From the NCBI GenBank assembly GCA_035578175.1, contig JAQMRL010000001.1, positions 57,497,553-57,561,552 of the forward strand: DNA of 64,000 nucleotides, read 5' to 3'. A program made the position numbers and the translations under genes. The notes beneath the pieces were generated by a model, which worked only from the letters and a program-made list of their open reading frames with translations, had not been told where the DNA came from and ran no database searches. Shown here one piece after another: positions 36,351-48,901 of the stretch; positions within the stretch are counted from its first letter, which is position 1; every line of letters starts with the position of its first letter. The DNA comes from Catonia carolina. Taxonomy: Eukaryota > Arthropoda > Insecta > Hemiptera > Achilidae.

Positions 36351-38559
36351 TTCTAACGCACGGTTCGCAATTCGCTCACTGGATCTCAGAAAAATTAAAA
36401 CTAAACTGACCGTAAACCAACCGGTTGCTTATATAGGTGGGCTAATGGAGATTTCGAAAAAGAAAGACATTTTCGTCATAATGATAAAAATACAAAATCC
36501 TTCTGACGGCTTCTGGATAAATCTTAACAAACTGTAGTCAAATGAAAATTGGATAGTAGGTGTTACAGAAATGCCAATTATCTAAGTAGGTACCCGGCTC
36601 TCTCAGAATACCCGTACAACAATAGGTCTTACCTGATATAGGCATACCTGTACTACCTGCATAACCATTTAAACTATTTCTTAGTAACTCTATTTTATCA
36701 CTCTTATTATTTACGTTAACAATTTTAAAATATTGCCCTCCTCGAAAATTCTCGAATACATATTCCCTTTAAATATTGTCATTGTATCATCTTTCTTTTG
36801 AATCTCTACTACTGTCAATTGTTTAGCTTTGCAAGAATTATTTCTTTATTTATGAATATAAAAAATATATTAACAAGCGGCAATAATCACAAATCACTGG
36901 TAATATTATCTACCAATTTATAGCTTACGATTTTGTACATTAAAAATATAAACAAAATATAAATCAACTTTCGTTAATAAAAATTAAGAAACTTATTGTA
37001 ATGATTTGGTTAACCATCACAAAAATTATATCCCTACTACGTCAGCAACAACACACTACACTATGGCTTACTTTCACCATACTTCACTGACATACCGAAA
37101 AAAATGTAGTCAATATAATATTAAATTTCAGACACATTCAAAGTAATACATACCACAGATGCATTCATGACACATGCCAGATAAATCTGTGGGAATAGCC
37201 CAAGTGCTGGTCGTTGAGAGAACTTCTTCAGCGGAACTAAAATGTGGTTGTTCCAGCTTTGTCAAACCCAACATGCGTAATACACTTAAATTCAACCAAT
37301 TTATGCAAATTTTCCAATTGTTATTTTTTAACAGATTATAAATTGACTGAATAACGAGAAAACTTATAAGCATTTTTATCATACATCTGAGATTAAAAAA
37401 ATTCTACACAACCTATTAAAAAAGCCTTTGGCGAACATCCTTTTGAGAAACTATCATCAAACAACTTATTTTTTTGATTCCTCCGTCGACCCATTAAGTT
37501 AAAATGTTGTATTGTTAATAAAGTCTAAAGGCTGTGAAATTTCACCTTTGGTGGTTATTTGAATTGCATAAAAATATAAATATTCGTCTGAAACTTATGA
37601 GAGATAAATTGGAATAGATTAATAATAAATGAGACTCGATGTTACTTAACTAGTTTAATTTCAGACAAATGATAAATATTATTTTTATTAATAGGGCCTA
37701 TCTTAAAATTTGGAATTTGTAAGAATTAGGCCTTTAGCCGCGCTGTTTATGAAAACAACTTTATACTTCGAGTTCTAGGACATAAATTAAGTATCCAAAG
37801 TTATCTTCTTATAAAATAAACTTTATAACAATTAAAATTTTAATTGTGTAAATTGATTTTAAGTCAAACAACTATTAACGTAATAAAATAATATAAAATG
37901 ATAATGAACGAACTGTTAATTTAAAAAATGTAAAGTGGTTAAATTATAAATTTAAAATTATAAGTAAATCACTTTACGATCACAAATGTGTCCCATATGG
38001 TTTTACTTCTAAAAGAGGTTAGACAGTTTGAAAAGATTTGGAAAGTATTTTGTCAGTAAACTAAGTACAATAGTTAAAGCATTGTACCTCTTCACAGTAC
38101 AACAATTAAAATAGTTACACTCAATTTTCTTCATTAGCTACTACACCATTTTAAAATAAATTTTAATAAATAGTAACGCCATCTTGACATTTGTAGATAC
38201 CAGATATCACTAAGTAACTATCCGGTATGTTGCATTTTTGTCTCTTACCGTGCTGACAAGCAGTCTTTCAATCAGAAAAGAGAAAGGAAAGAGAAACAAT
38301 CTACATCTTTAGTCAGTGAAAAGCAAAGTGATGGCTTTTAAAGTTATAGTTCTTTTAAAACAAAATTACCGTAGATAATCAACCAATTGAGCAGGTAAGC
38401 AGGTTTGATATTTTAGGATGCAATACCTCGTTCTTGGAGAATCTAATATCAATATTGCTATATCAAGCACTTCACTGGATAAAATGCAAAAAATATGAGA
38501 GCACTAAAAAACAAAGTGAGGGAAATAGATTTCTGAACATTAATTTGATGATATCTCTC
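36351..38559. other. AT-rich stretch, nothing recognised
   Basis: Includes the second copy of the diverged block at about 36787-36850. Immediately right of the foldback, 36355-36440 is GC-richer and has a TATA-like TTATATAGG, with no gene behind it. Confidence 0.35.
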
Positions 38560-39290
38560 CTAAGTTTCCTGTTCGAAAATGAGATCCGGACAACGACAGC
38601 TACTCAGAGATAGAGACTGCAGAGAGCAAAAAATGAAGTCCTTGAAGATAGTGGTGGGATATTTCAGATTGGACAGACAGTAGGATTCAGACGTACGGGA
38701 CCAGTTGGACATATTTTTCTGCTAGTGAGCGTTGAGTACTACAGAACGTACACTCTAGTTTAACGAACTAAAAAGACTGTAGATGAAGGCGGAGCATAGT
38801 GACCTAGAACACAGCAGAAACCCAATGGACTTTCGTTAATCATATTCTGCGTCGTTACGTTGTGGTCCCGCTGTGGAAGACGGGCTAACAAAAAGTCAGC
38901 TGGAGTTTGGTGGAACAGAGTGTGACTTAGCGAAACGGCAACCTCACACTCGACCGTGGCTGTTATTGGCTAGATCTCATCTGCAGTCTCCAATTCGTCG
39001 AGGTATAGAACTAAACATTATTATTCTTATTAGTGCACATTGAAAAAATGAGTTTCTGAAGTGATTGACGATCAACCTACAACTCGAGTGAAAACGGAAC
39101 AAATGACAGCTAAGGAACAAAATAGAAAGAAAAATAATTTTAGGAGCTGGACGCATAACAGAGTGTTTGCCTAATAAAATTGGCGGTAAAAAGAAGAAAA
39201 ATTTCCTGTCAGACGTAAGTAACCATAGAGGTTAAACAGAACTGCAGTTTCCCGGCGTCCAAAGCTAGAATCGTACCTTTTTTTACCTTT
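38560..39290. other. GC-moderate block, unassigned
   Basis: Clearly less AT-rich than its surroundings, but all six frames carry stops and no motif is recognised. Possibly an old retroelement or an untranslated exon. Confidence 0.3.
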
Positions 39291-42200
39291 TACAAATAAG
39301 TTGTGGTTAGTAAAAAAAATATGACTGTTAATATTAAGGCCAAAACAAATAAAAGAAAATTACTTCAACCCGTTATTTCTAAACAGTTGCAGTTATTAAG
39401 AAACCATTAATTTTAAAAACTTTACATAACATATTATAAATACGACGAATAGTGAATAATATATACTTTTGAAATATAGGCCACAAGAACGACTCATATT
39501 TGGTCTCTCAAAAATAGTAACTTATTAAGAAATTCTATTTAAAGTTTGATTATAATCACGAATATGTTAACAACTTCATAACACATTCTTGTAATTCACT
39601 TTTTCAATTGATGGATTTACTGCCTGGAGTAACGTTTCCCTACAATACCAACAATTGCTAGAGACCGTCTTATTTGGTCTGAGAACAGCTTCGAGTGATA
39701 TGCAAATATAATGTTGGCTTAAGATGTGTGTCTAGACTCACAGGAAAACGTTCTAAATCTGAGCAAAAATAACACAGTACGGATTTGTTTAGTGGGTCTC
39801 GAAAACAAAATAATATAATTGATAAAGAAAAACATAATTTCAGTTAAAAATATGTTAAGAACAAATTTTTATCGAAATTAAATTAGTTAATTAAAATACA
39901 CAATTCTTTCGTTGTAATTAACTATCTGATTTTCAGCATTTCGTTGTATCCTTAGGTAAGTTTTTTGCGGTTAATTTATGAGATTTATCGTAACTTCTGA
40001 GAAACATCAAGTAAAAAATTTTCTTTTTATCAGTAATATTTTATATATACCATGAATTTTATCAATGACTGAATGTTTGCTCAGGCAAATCGAAATACGC
40101 AAAACGTGACGTGGACTTTTTATTTGGCCATGATTTCAGGAATTTTCAATAATCTATAACGTTTATATTCAACGATACTTTTATACATATATTTTTAAAC
40201 AATGTCTTTTTAAATGATATATTTTTATACTGTCAATTTTTTGATGATATTGTAAAGCTCTATAAATGAACACTAGTTAAAACGTTCTATGCTTTCTTTG
40301 TATATTGTTTGTTAAATAATTAAGGTAGTGGTACAATCATTTTGTTATTACTATAAAATATAATGAATAAAAGTTAAAAATGGTAATTAACAAATAATTG
40401 TACTCGGTTGAATAAATATTCGGTTTGATACCTTATATTTTTTTTAACTTTTCTAAAAAAAATTTAATTAAAAAAATATTAAAAATGTAATTCATCAGTA
40501 GGTACAAGATTTTTCTTAACAGACAGATATATAGTTAAATTTGGCTGCAAAATAGTTACCTTGATGTAGACAACAGAGTTAAAATAGATTTAGAACATTT
40601 TTGTATTAAAATTATGAAAGATAAAAAACAAAAATCAGACGAAGATTATAATCTTTGTTTTTGAATTTTCTTAATGGCACAGAAATATTTTAGTTTTACT
40701 GTGAAAAGTCTGTAAGCTGTAATTTACTACTTTGTTTACATAGAATTGTGGTGATTTCGGCGGGAATAAATCACGTATTTTGTACGTTTTATTATTGTTG
40801 ACTCATTTTGTGATAATGGTGTGTTAAAAACATACGTTGTTTAAGAACAAATGAAAGTGCTTAAATAGAAAACGTTTTGTATTTTAAATTAAATTAACAC
40901 TTGAAATTATGCAGAGTAGGTAAATATTTTTGTGGTAAACTGGAATGTGAATGAACGTTTTATTCAGTGAATTGTGTTATTCGCAGAAGTAAAACAATGC
41001 ATAATTTTCAGAATTCATAAAGTTATTGTTTACACTTTGCTAATGTAAAATGGTTTACACTTTCCTTTATTTTATAAATTTCCAAAATACGCAGGAGTAA
41101 ATGAGTCAAACACAACATTCCGTACCCTTCAATAATTCAAGGCAGACTGACACGAGAGTGCAACATCTTACTACTCTACTTCCAGGTAAAAACATATAAA
41201 TAATTTATCTAGCCTCATATAGTAAAAAATGAGGTTCAACAAAGTTGCTGTTTTTTAAAATGGCAAAACAAACACATTTTACTCTCTCTCAAGTTTTATA
41301 GACTTAAGGCTGGGTTAGTTTCAAAATGGAAATTTAGTATTTTGTTGCTATACAATAGTAACAATACATACCCTTTGACCTCAAGTATTTCAATAAAATC
41401 TGCTCTGAAAGGTTTATATGTTTGTTCATTTTTTGAATTCTATTGAAAATGTGTTATGGATTGGAAGATAACTTAGTAAAAGCTCAACATTTATGAATAG
41501 AAATATCCCTGTGTCTATACTCGTATTCCTTTTATTTGGATAGATAAAAAGCGCTGAGTGTATCCTATTGAACATGTATTCAAAAAGTAAATTGTAATGT
41601 AAACTCCCGCTAAACCGGGATACTCAGGAAATACACTAAGTATACTGCTCCGGATAACGAGACTACCCAGTTAATCCATTAAATCATACTACACCAATAT
41701 TATATTTTTTATAATAATATTATATCTTCTGATGTTAGTAAGTCGATGTATAAATACATGTACGTAAACAAACCTAAGCCAAAGAAAAGATAACGTCCTG
41801 TTAACCATGTTCTCTTCTATTTTGTTCAAGATACAGGATACACATTTTTACACGGTAATTTTTTTGAGATATCTATTCAGAAAGTTTTTCGATTGGCACA
41901 AACCCAATTTATTGAAAATTGATGCGTTCGTGTAAATTTAGAAGAACTCACTTTACTAGAGTACATTTACTACAAGTATCACATGTCTGGTATCCTCCCG
42001 CTTTTGAGTTACCCAAAAAAGAAATTTATATAAAGTAAATATTCTCTTAACCCTGATAAACAATATACTATTCCAAAAATATAAGTTCTGGGTTTATACA
42101 TACATTTTAAATTATAAGAACAGTTCAGCCCATCCATTCGCTATGGGTGTGACTCGTTTACTATTGGAAGCGTGGTAATATAAATCGCTAGTCAGAAGAG

Positions 42201-43390
42201 ATGTAGGTCAGCAGTGGAAATGATGGATGACTTAAACCATAGTAGATGATTAAAATTATGATAGTGATGAAAAACATTCACATACATAACGGATTTAGCC
42301 TGTAAAGTTTGTAATTTGAGAGATGGAGACAGTTGCCGGTGGACAGTGGTTCTCGTACAAAGCAGAGACTCTATGTCTTCGCTTTGATTTAGATAGTTTG
42401 ACAAAGGAAGCCAGTAAGCAGCGGCCGCTAACCATGAACATTAAACATTTCAATATGTGTCTATCCATATTAACTGATCCAAATGTGGTTACTTGACAGT
42501 TTAATTTATATTTTTAGACATGATCCCAATGGTAGAAAAGTTAAAAACGGTGGTTAATTTTTTCCTAATGTTTACCTATAAAAAATTGTGGGCATTTTGT
42601 GTTGAGATCGCAAGAATCGTTTACGTTTGGAAGCTATTGGGTTAATTGCAATAACATCTTTCAGGTTTCCCATTGAGACTTTTTTGATTGAATGGTGATG
42701 CCTTGTTGCCATAGCCTTGCCTTGTTCATAAGTAATAAATAACATGAGGTGATACAAAGAAGAAAAAGTGTCAAACCTAAATAAGACCCCAGCGTTGAAG
42801 GTAGTTGCGCTGAGCAATTCAACACTACACCAAATTACAAAAATAGACTTGATTCAAATAAATAAAAACATTTGGTGTAGAACATTCATACGACTTTTTC
42901 ATTCCAGTGCAAATAATGACCGATATAACCTAAGTAATAAAACATTAGTAAACAAAAAACTAACCTCAAAAAACGTAACCTTATTTTTATCATGAGTGAA
43001 AAACGCAAAATGAAAATCAACCTCAGTTTGGCTTTAAAATACGGCAAATCACTCTTTCACGCTAAACTTGGCTCTGTAAAGAAAAATGCACGAAATATAA
43101 ATATTGTAGATCTTTTAATTTCCTATCAATTCTATTTGCACACTTTCAATTCTATTTGCACACGTACAATGCACTTTAAGGCTGAAATCTAAACAAAATA
43201 GATTTTTTTATACATTTTCGTGAGAAAAAAACAGAAAATAGCTAATAACGCTAAACTAAGCGTTATACGAAAAATGTTTGAAATAAAAATTGTAGGATGT
43301 TACATTTTCTGCAACTTTGAATATACACATTTTTGCGCTAAAATGCATGTTGAAGTTGCAATCTTAAAAAAACTTTTTTTTACGTAAAAG
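39291..43390. other. AT-rich stretch, nothing recognised
   Basis: No coding, RNA or repeat evidence beyond short chance frames. A 20 bp direct duplication (TTTCAATTCTATTTGCACAC type) lies slightly further on, near 43122-43160. Confidence 0.35.
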
Positions 43391-43677
43391 CAGCCTGTCC
43401 AAGAATTTCAGCAGACATGGTGCCTACCCTATCTTGTAGAACATAGAAAGTTTAGTAAATAAGGCTCTTTTTAAAAAAAATGTAGGAGCCGTTTTTGATA
43501 AAATTGCAAAAGAGTGAAAAATTTCCTGAATAAACTACTAAATCCGGTTAATCGATTTTGATGAAAATGATCGTGTTCGGTTCTCTAGTGGTATATAACT
43601 TAATTTACAAGTTTCAAGTTCGTACGATGTTTCGTTTTTGAGATATTCTGTTCACACACACACACGCGCGCGCGCGC

Positions 43678-43747
<70 letters not shown>

Positions 43748-43910
43748 CAATCGCTAAAAACATGTTTTTTGGGTTCAGGAGGTCTGAACGTAGGTCCGGT
43801 GAAAACTCGATTCCGAAAAATCTACATGAAAACAATACTTTCCTTCCTATACATTTATATAGGCAAGAGAAAGTAAAAATAGACTTGACACTTGAACCAC
43901 TTCATCCAAT
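43391..43910. mobile_element. Dispersed-repeat-like block carrying the CA/CG microsatellite
   Basis: The sequence on both sides of the microsatellite (TTTCGTTTTTGAGATATTCTG on the left; AAAAACATGTTTTTTGGGTT and TGAAAACTCGATTCC on the right) resembles a repeat I associate with insect genomes in which a microsatellite sits at a fixed place. The right end has an imperfect hairpin (ACTTTCC...TATAGG...GAAAGT, 43837-43876). Identification is from memory only. Confidence 0.35.
43653..43744. repeat. Alternating CA and CG dinucleotide microsatellite
   Basis: 92 bp of pure purine-pyrimidine alternation: CA units, a CG block, CA units, a second CG block, then a long CA run. Such sequence readily adopts Z-DNA. 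Confidence 0.95.
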
Positions 43911-46900
43911 ACATTCTAGGCTATTATATTATTGCAATTTTTAATTCATAAAATGAAATTTACATGAAATTTTATTTTGAAGTTTGGGCTGAAAATCTTA
44001 ATTTTGGCTGTTGTTAACTTTCTTTTACAATGAAAGGAAATTTTAAACAGGCCTTTTTATTGTTTACAGATACGTAATATATGATACTTTATATAATAAT
44101 ACATAATACAATGTAGGAATATGTTATAATAATACGTTAGTAAAAAAAGATTCCATCCCTTAAAATGGCTTCCTTCTCTCACAAAATCTTACCTCCTCTT
44201 AACACTAGTGTTTGCGCACACATAGCCCGTGCCCCGGATTATGAGCTCATTCTATACCTCTCACTAGTAATTTTTTGTGAATTTCAGAGGTACAAAAAGA
44301 AGTATTAATTACAATTTTTTAACGGAATTAATAAATTGTAGTTTTATATATATTATAGCCATTTCAATTCTATGTTTTTGCCGATCTTATAACGTTTTTG
44401 TTATTGTGTAGACGTATTATTGTATACAACTTGTAAAAATAGAAAATATTGTCAATGACACAGATCTTGAATATTTCGTTAGTTATTCAATTTTTGACTT
44501 AGCTACTGTTTCAGAACGTGAAACTTTGATTTCCAGTGTTTATTTTAAACTAAGTTAATATAACTGTATTGCACTAAAGAAGAAACACTCAACCAAAATG
44601 AAAAACTTAACTGCGCTTTATTAAGGAACGTTTTATAAATTTACTTTATATGTAAATAAACTGTAAAAACAATTACAGTTAAATTTATAAAGTTTAACCG
44701 CGTGTGTTTTTATCATAGTAGGTTTTAACAAAAATATATAAAATTTTAAATGAGTAAAACAAAATTTGACCAGTATTTATTTGTTACACAATGAATACTT
44801 TACATGATACACAACATTAATACTTAACAAACGATAGGAGACGTCGTGGAACTTGTCAGATAAAAGAGAAAGAAATTTTTATTAATGTCTTCCTCCTCAA
44901 TAAGTTTAGGAGAGTTTATAGATGAGGTGGGTTGCTCTGCATAGTGTAGTAACACAACTTCCGACAGGTCTCCGATAACGTTTAATGTAAGTAATATTGG
45001 TTGGGATGTACGTTAGTGGATTGCATTTATCTTCAATTCGACGTACATGTGAAGGCCCGAATGGGGATAAAAACACTAGTAAAGCATAGAGTAGTCTACA
45101 CAACTAGCGCTTCATTGTGAGCACAAAACGAATTAAAAGAGTACTTTTAGAACCTAAAGAATATCCTACGATTATTGTTACGATTGTAACAATATTACAT
45201 TATCTATAATTTTAGAAACAAAACAGTTCATTTTCCCTACATATTTTAAGCGTTACCTTTTAATAAATCTTCTGACTAAACTAAAAATAATTTGAAATAA
45301 AAATTCGGAAACTTATAAACACATTTTTTTAAGTAAATGAAATTGCTATCAATCGCTTAATAAAATACTTAGTGAACAAAAAGGCGTTCTGTGTCACTGA
45401 GTCGAGAAAATCGTTATCTTTTATACATAAATTTTTTTTATTTTATTTATATAGCTTTTATTGACTTTGACCGTCTAATGTTCATCTAGTCCACATATTG
45501 TAAGAGAGATAACGTCTTATGGTTGACGTTAGAATCATTTTAAGCTAAAGATTTAAAAACGATCCTTAAAACTAACTGATACAGTAAAGTTATTTGCATG
45601 AACATATATTTTTTAAAAAGTAACAAGTAGATATTGTTTGCCTATGTTACACTAAAAATCGGTAGGACATAAACAATTTTTTAAAAATAATTTTTTATTT
45701 TGTAGAATAATTAACGGAAGCTAAACCGTTTAACTTCTCACACTACCTTACTACTACACGTTAAAATCAAAATCAAAAGTGTAAAAATAAAACCAAATAG
45801 TACTGAAAACTAAATTTTTATGACATCAGTAAAAGAAGAAAAGCCTGTTACAATAACTGATAGTTATAAGGAAAAATAGGTAAAATGTATTTTGTGAGTA
45901 AATAGTGTGATAACTTTGATTGTTGGACTAAAATTGAATGCGATAGTGTATTTGGATATCAGTTCCAAAATTCTTTTTCATGTTTAAGAAAGTAAACTAT
46001 GATGCCATATTTTACAACGACAAACTGACAGATAAAGGACCTAACTTCCCAAAACTACCTTACCCTAAACAAATAAATAAAAGGGGATTTCATTTTACCA
46101 ATGAAAAAACTTATGTAAATTTAAAAGTTACGTACCTAATCCCTTTAGCGTTTGTTGCTTAAGAAGTTGTAATATAACAAGAAATTAAAGAATTTAAATC
46201 GGTTAAGTGGTTTCTGAAATACAAACCAACAAATGTTACTTCTTTCCATTATAATGAAGATGTAGGTTGTAGAGTGTTTAAAACGATACTAACATTCTAT
46301 CAGAATAGAAGATATTTGTTTGATAACAAACTAGTTCCAGTCTCAAATTAATGTTTTGAAACAGTATAAATTACAACAAAATGAATTGTAACGTTTATTT
46401 CGGCTTATTTCTACGATCTGTTAGTTTATAAAATAACGAAACCTCCTTATAGACTTATAACAAATATTTACTAACATTGTGTACATAAATTTGTTTAAAC
46501 TGTAATAGTGAAATTCACAACTGTTTCAAACAACACAACTAGACGTGATGGTGGGAGAAATAATGAATGACATAGCATGAGTGACGTGCATTGAGAGTAC
46601 CATTCACTTGACAGATCTCCGACATTTTACTTGTTTTTCTCTTACTTCTTTATTTATTTATTAGTGAAATTATTATGTCACTAATAAGTAAACTAAAAGA
46701 GCAGATCCCTGATCCACTTCCTCCTTAATCGCTTTTGAACGTTATTTGGTAAATGTCGGAAAGAAAATTTAGTCTATAAGTTTATTTCAATAAACGAAAT
46801 GTCTGTTGTGGAAAAAATTTGATAAAGTTTAGGTATGACGAAAATGTCCGTTACAAGGGCATTTTGATGTTGTTTTCTAAAGTAGTGGTAGAAACATAAG

Positions 46901-48249
46901 AGGGTGCGTTGACTAATATTAGTAACCCCTGAAACTGAGCTATCACTGATGGTTCAGCACATCCATAAATTTAATTGGTGTACTTCCAAACTATTCAAAG
47001 AAGGGATTTTATATAGCTTGTTTTTGCGTAATTGAAAGTACTGAACGTCATGACAACAATCTGTACAGCAACGCAAATCTATTGTCCAAGATGTGTTTTT
47101 TAACTGAATCATGGGGGTTCTAAGTTAATTGCCTATTAAAGTACAGGCCTAAATACCTTTTAGCTGTAGCTGTGATAGATGAATTGAAGAAGGACACTCG
47201 TGGACAATCACCTTCCCGTAATTCAGAGGTTTCGAATATGTTTTAGTAATGTTTATTTTTGTGTGCCATTTCTCAAAGATATGAGTATAGTGTTGTTTGG
47301 AGAAGTTTTCGTAGTATCAACCGAGGTAAATAATATTACTAGCCTATATCATATGCAAATATCGCTAGAAGTATGTAAAGAGAAGCTGAAATTACAAAAG
47401 TATATTAAAATAAAAGAAATGAGCTAAAATAGAAACTTGTCATTAATTATTTTTCTTTTATTACTAGAATATTACAATAAACTACTTAATAAAATATTAA
47501 ACTGATTACAAAAGTTTAGAAAACTTAAAACTTTACACTTAAATAAAGATAATATTCATTATCAATCAGACAATAAATTAATGAATGAATCTTTACTCAC
47601 GTGTACTCATTATCAGTATATACCTATTGTAGCTACAACTTTTCCGTTGTCGCTTTGTTTTCAATTCCTGACATACCAGATCACACTACTTGATTTGACA
47701 CTCTTCATAGTAATACAACCACTAATTTCACTTCACACTGGCCCAATAGTTTCTTAACAATGGTTATTGCACTTCTAATTCAGGAAGCTTAGCGGCCTTA
47801 TACAAAGGCAGCTATAGAAAATTCCAGAAGACAAATAACTAATACATATAGTTATAAATGTAATAGGCCTATATATTTATAAATTAGTTATAATATAACT
47901 AATATATATAGAAATTTATATAGTATTCGACATAAATATATAAGGTAAAATAGACATCAAACGAAGACGATAACATTTTGTATCTTATAACAGAAAAACT
48001 ATGAATAATGACTAGTCGGTGGGTCACCACCTAACAAACCACACCTTTCAAAAATGTAATATCCGCCATTTTCAAAACACAACTCGCTAATGTCAAAACA
48101 TTACTGGATATACGCCCTTTTAAAGATGGTATAAGGTCTAAATAATAAAATAAAAGCAACTTATTTTGATTTTTTGGTGCCCATATTGTTATTTTAAAAA
48201 TAATTTAATGAATAATGATTTTATTAAATTTTCTAAAATTGAATTAAAC
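43911..48249. other. AT-rich stretch, nothing recognised
   Basis: No gene supported. The minus-strand frame 45103-44906 and plus-strand frame 45980-46162 have no recognised domain. The bases TAAAC at 48245-48249 are the left target duplication of the next element. Confidence 0.4.
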
Positions 48250-48506
48250 TGGTTAATATTTAATTAATGTTTTTATTGTGTGTGAATGTGTTGAGTTGTG
48301 AAAATGTGTGTGTGTTAATGGGCGCTGGCTACTGCCATGCGCGGAGCTAGTTCGAGTGTGTGGACCAGTGCGCAGGTGAGAGGGAGTGTGTGCTGAACGG
48401 TGATACAGTCCGCTTGTGTTCGTGTGCGTTCAATAAAACGTGTTCAAATTTCATACATTGAATCATTTATTTTGTGCATTTATTCAACCACTCATTCAAT
48501 TAACCA
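48250..48506 (+). repeat. 5' LTR of the BEL/Pao element
   Basis: 257 bp, starting TGG and ending CCA, with an AATAAA polyadenylation signal at 48432-48437. It is expected to hold promoter and transcript start, but I see no clear TATA box. Same sequence as 54198-54454. Confidence 0.95.
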
Positions 48507-48511
48507 TTTTT

Positions 48512-48530
48512 TGGTTACTCCGACCGGATC
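48512..48530 (+). other. Primer-binding-site-like sequence
   Basis: TGGTTACTCCGACCGGATCC begins six bases after the 5' LTR. TGG is the complement of the CCA end of a tRNA, and the position is right for minus-strand priming. I could not decide which tRNA matches. Confidence 0.6.
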
Positions 48531-48901
48531 CAAACTGTGGTAAATAACATATTTTTGTAATAAATTTGTTATTTTTGTGCAAAACAACAACAACTTCTAG
48601 TTCATTGTTAATCAGCTGATTTTTACAACATCAACACATTTCATAATTAATATACTGATGCACAATAACATTTAAAAACAATATAGCTAGGTAATTATTC
48701 ATAAATTCACAAATTCAGCATTACCAAATCGTAAAACATTCAGGGCCTAGCTCATAATTTGCTGGAATTAATAGATAAGTATTTAATTGATTTATTTATT
48801 TTGCATTGTTGCTACTATTTACATTTCTTATACACACCCAATTCATGTGTTATTAACATTCATTTAATGCTACATATTTTACGCCTAGTATATCAACAAT
48901 C

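Noticed and set aside
36355..36540. Promoter with TATA-like box and a 63-residue frame right of the foldback
   Set aside because: The frame has no recognised domain and the TATA-like string is expected often in AT-rich DNA.
43614..43835. Frame with alternating CV and AR residues
   Set aside because: It is the translation of the CA/CG microsatellite.
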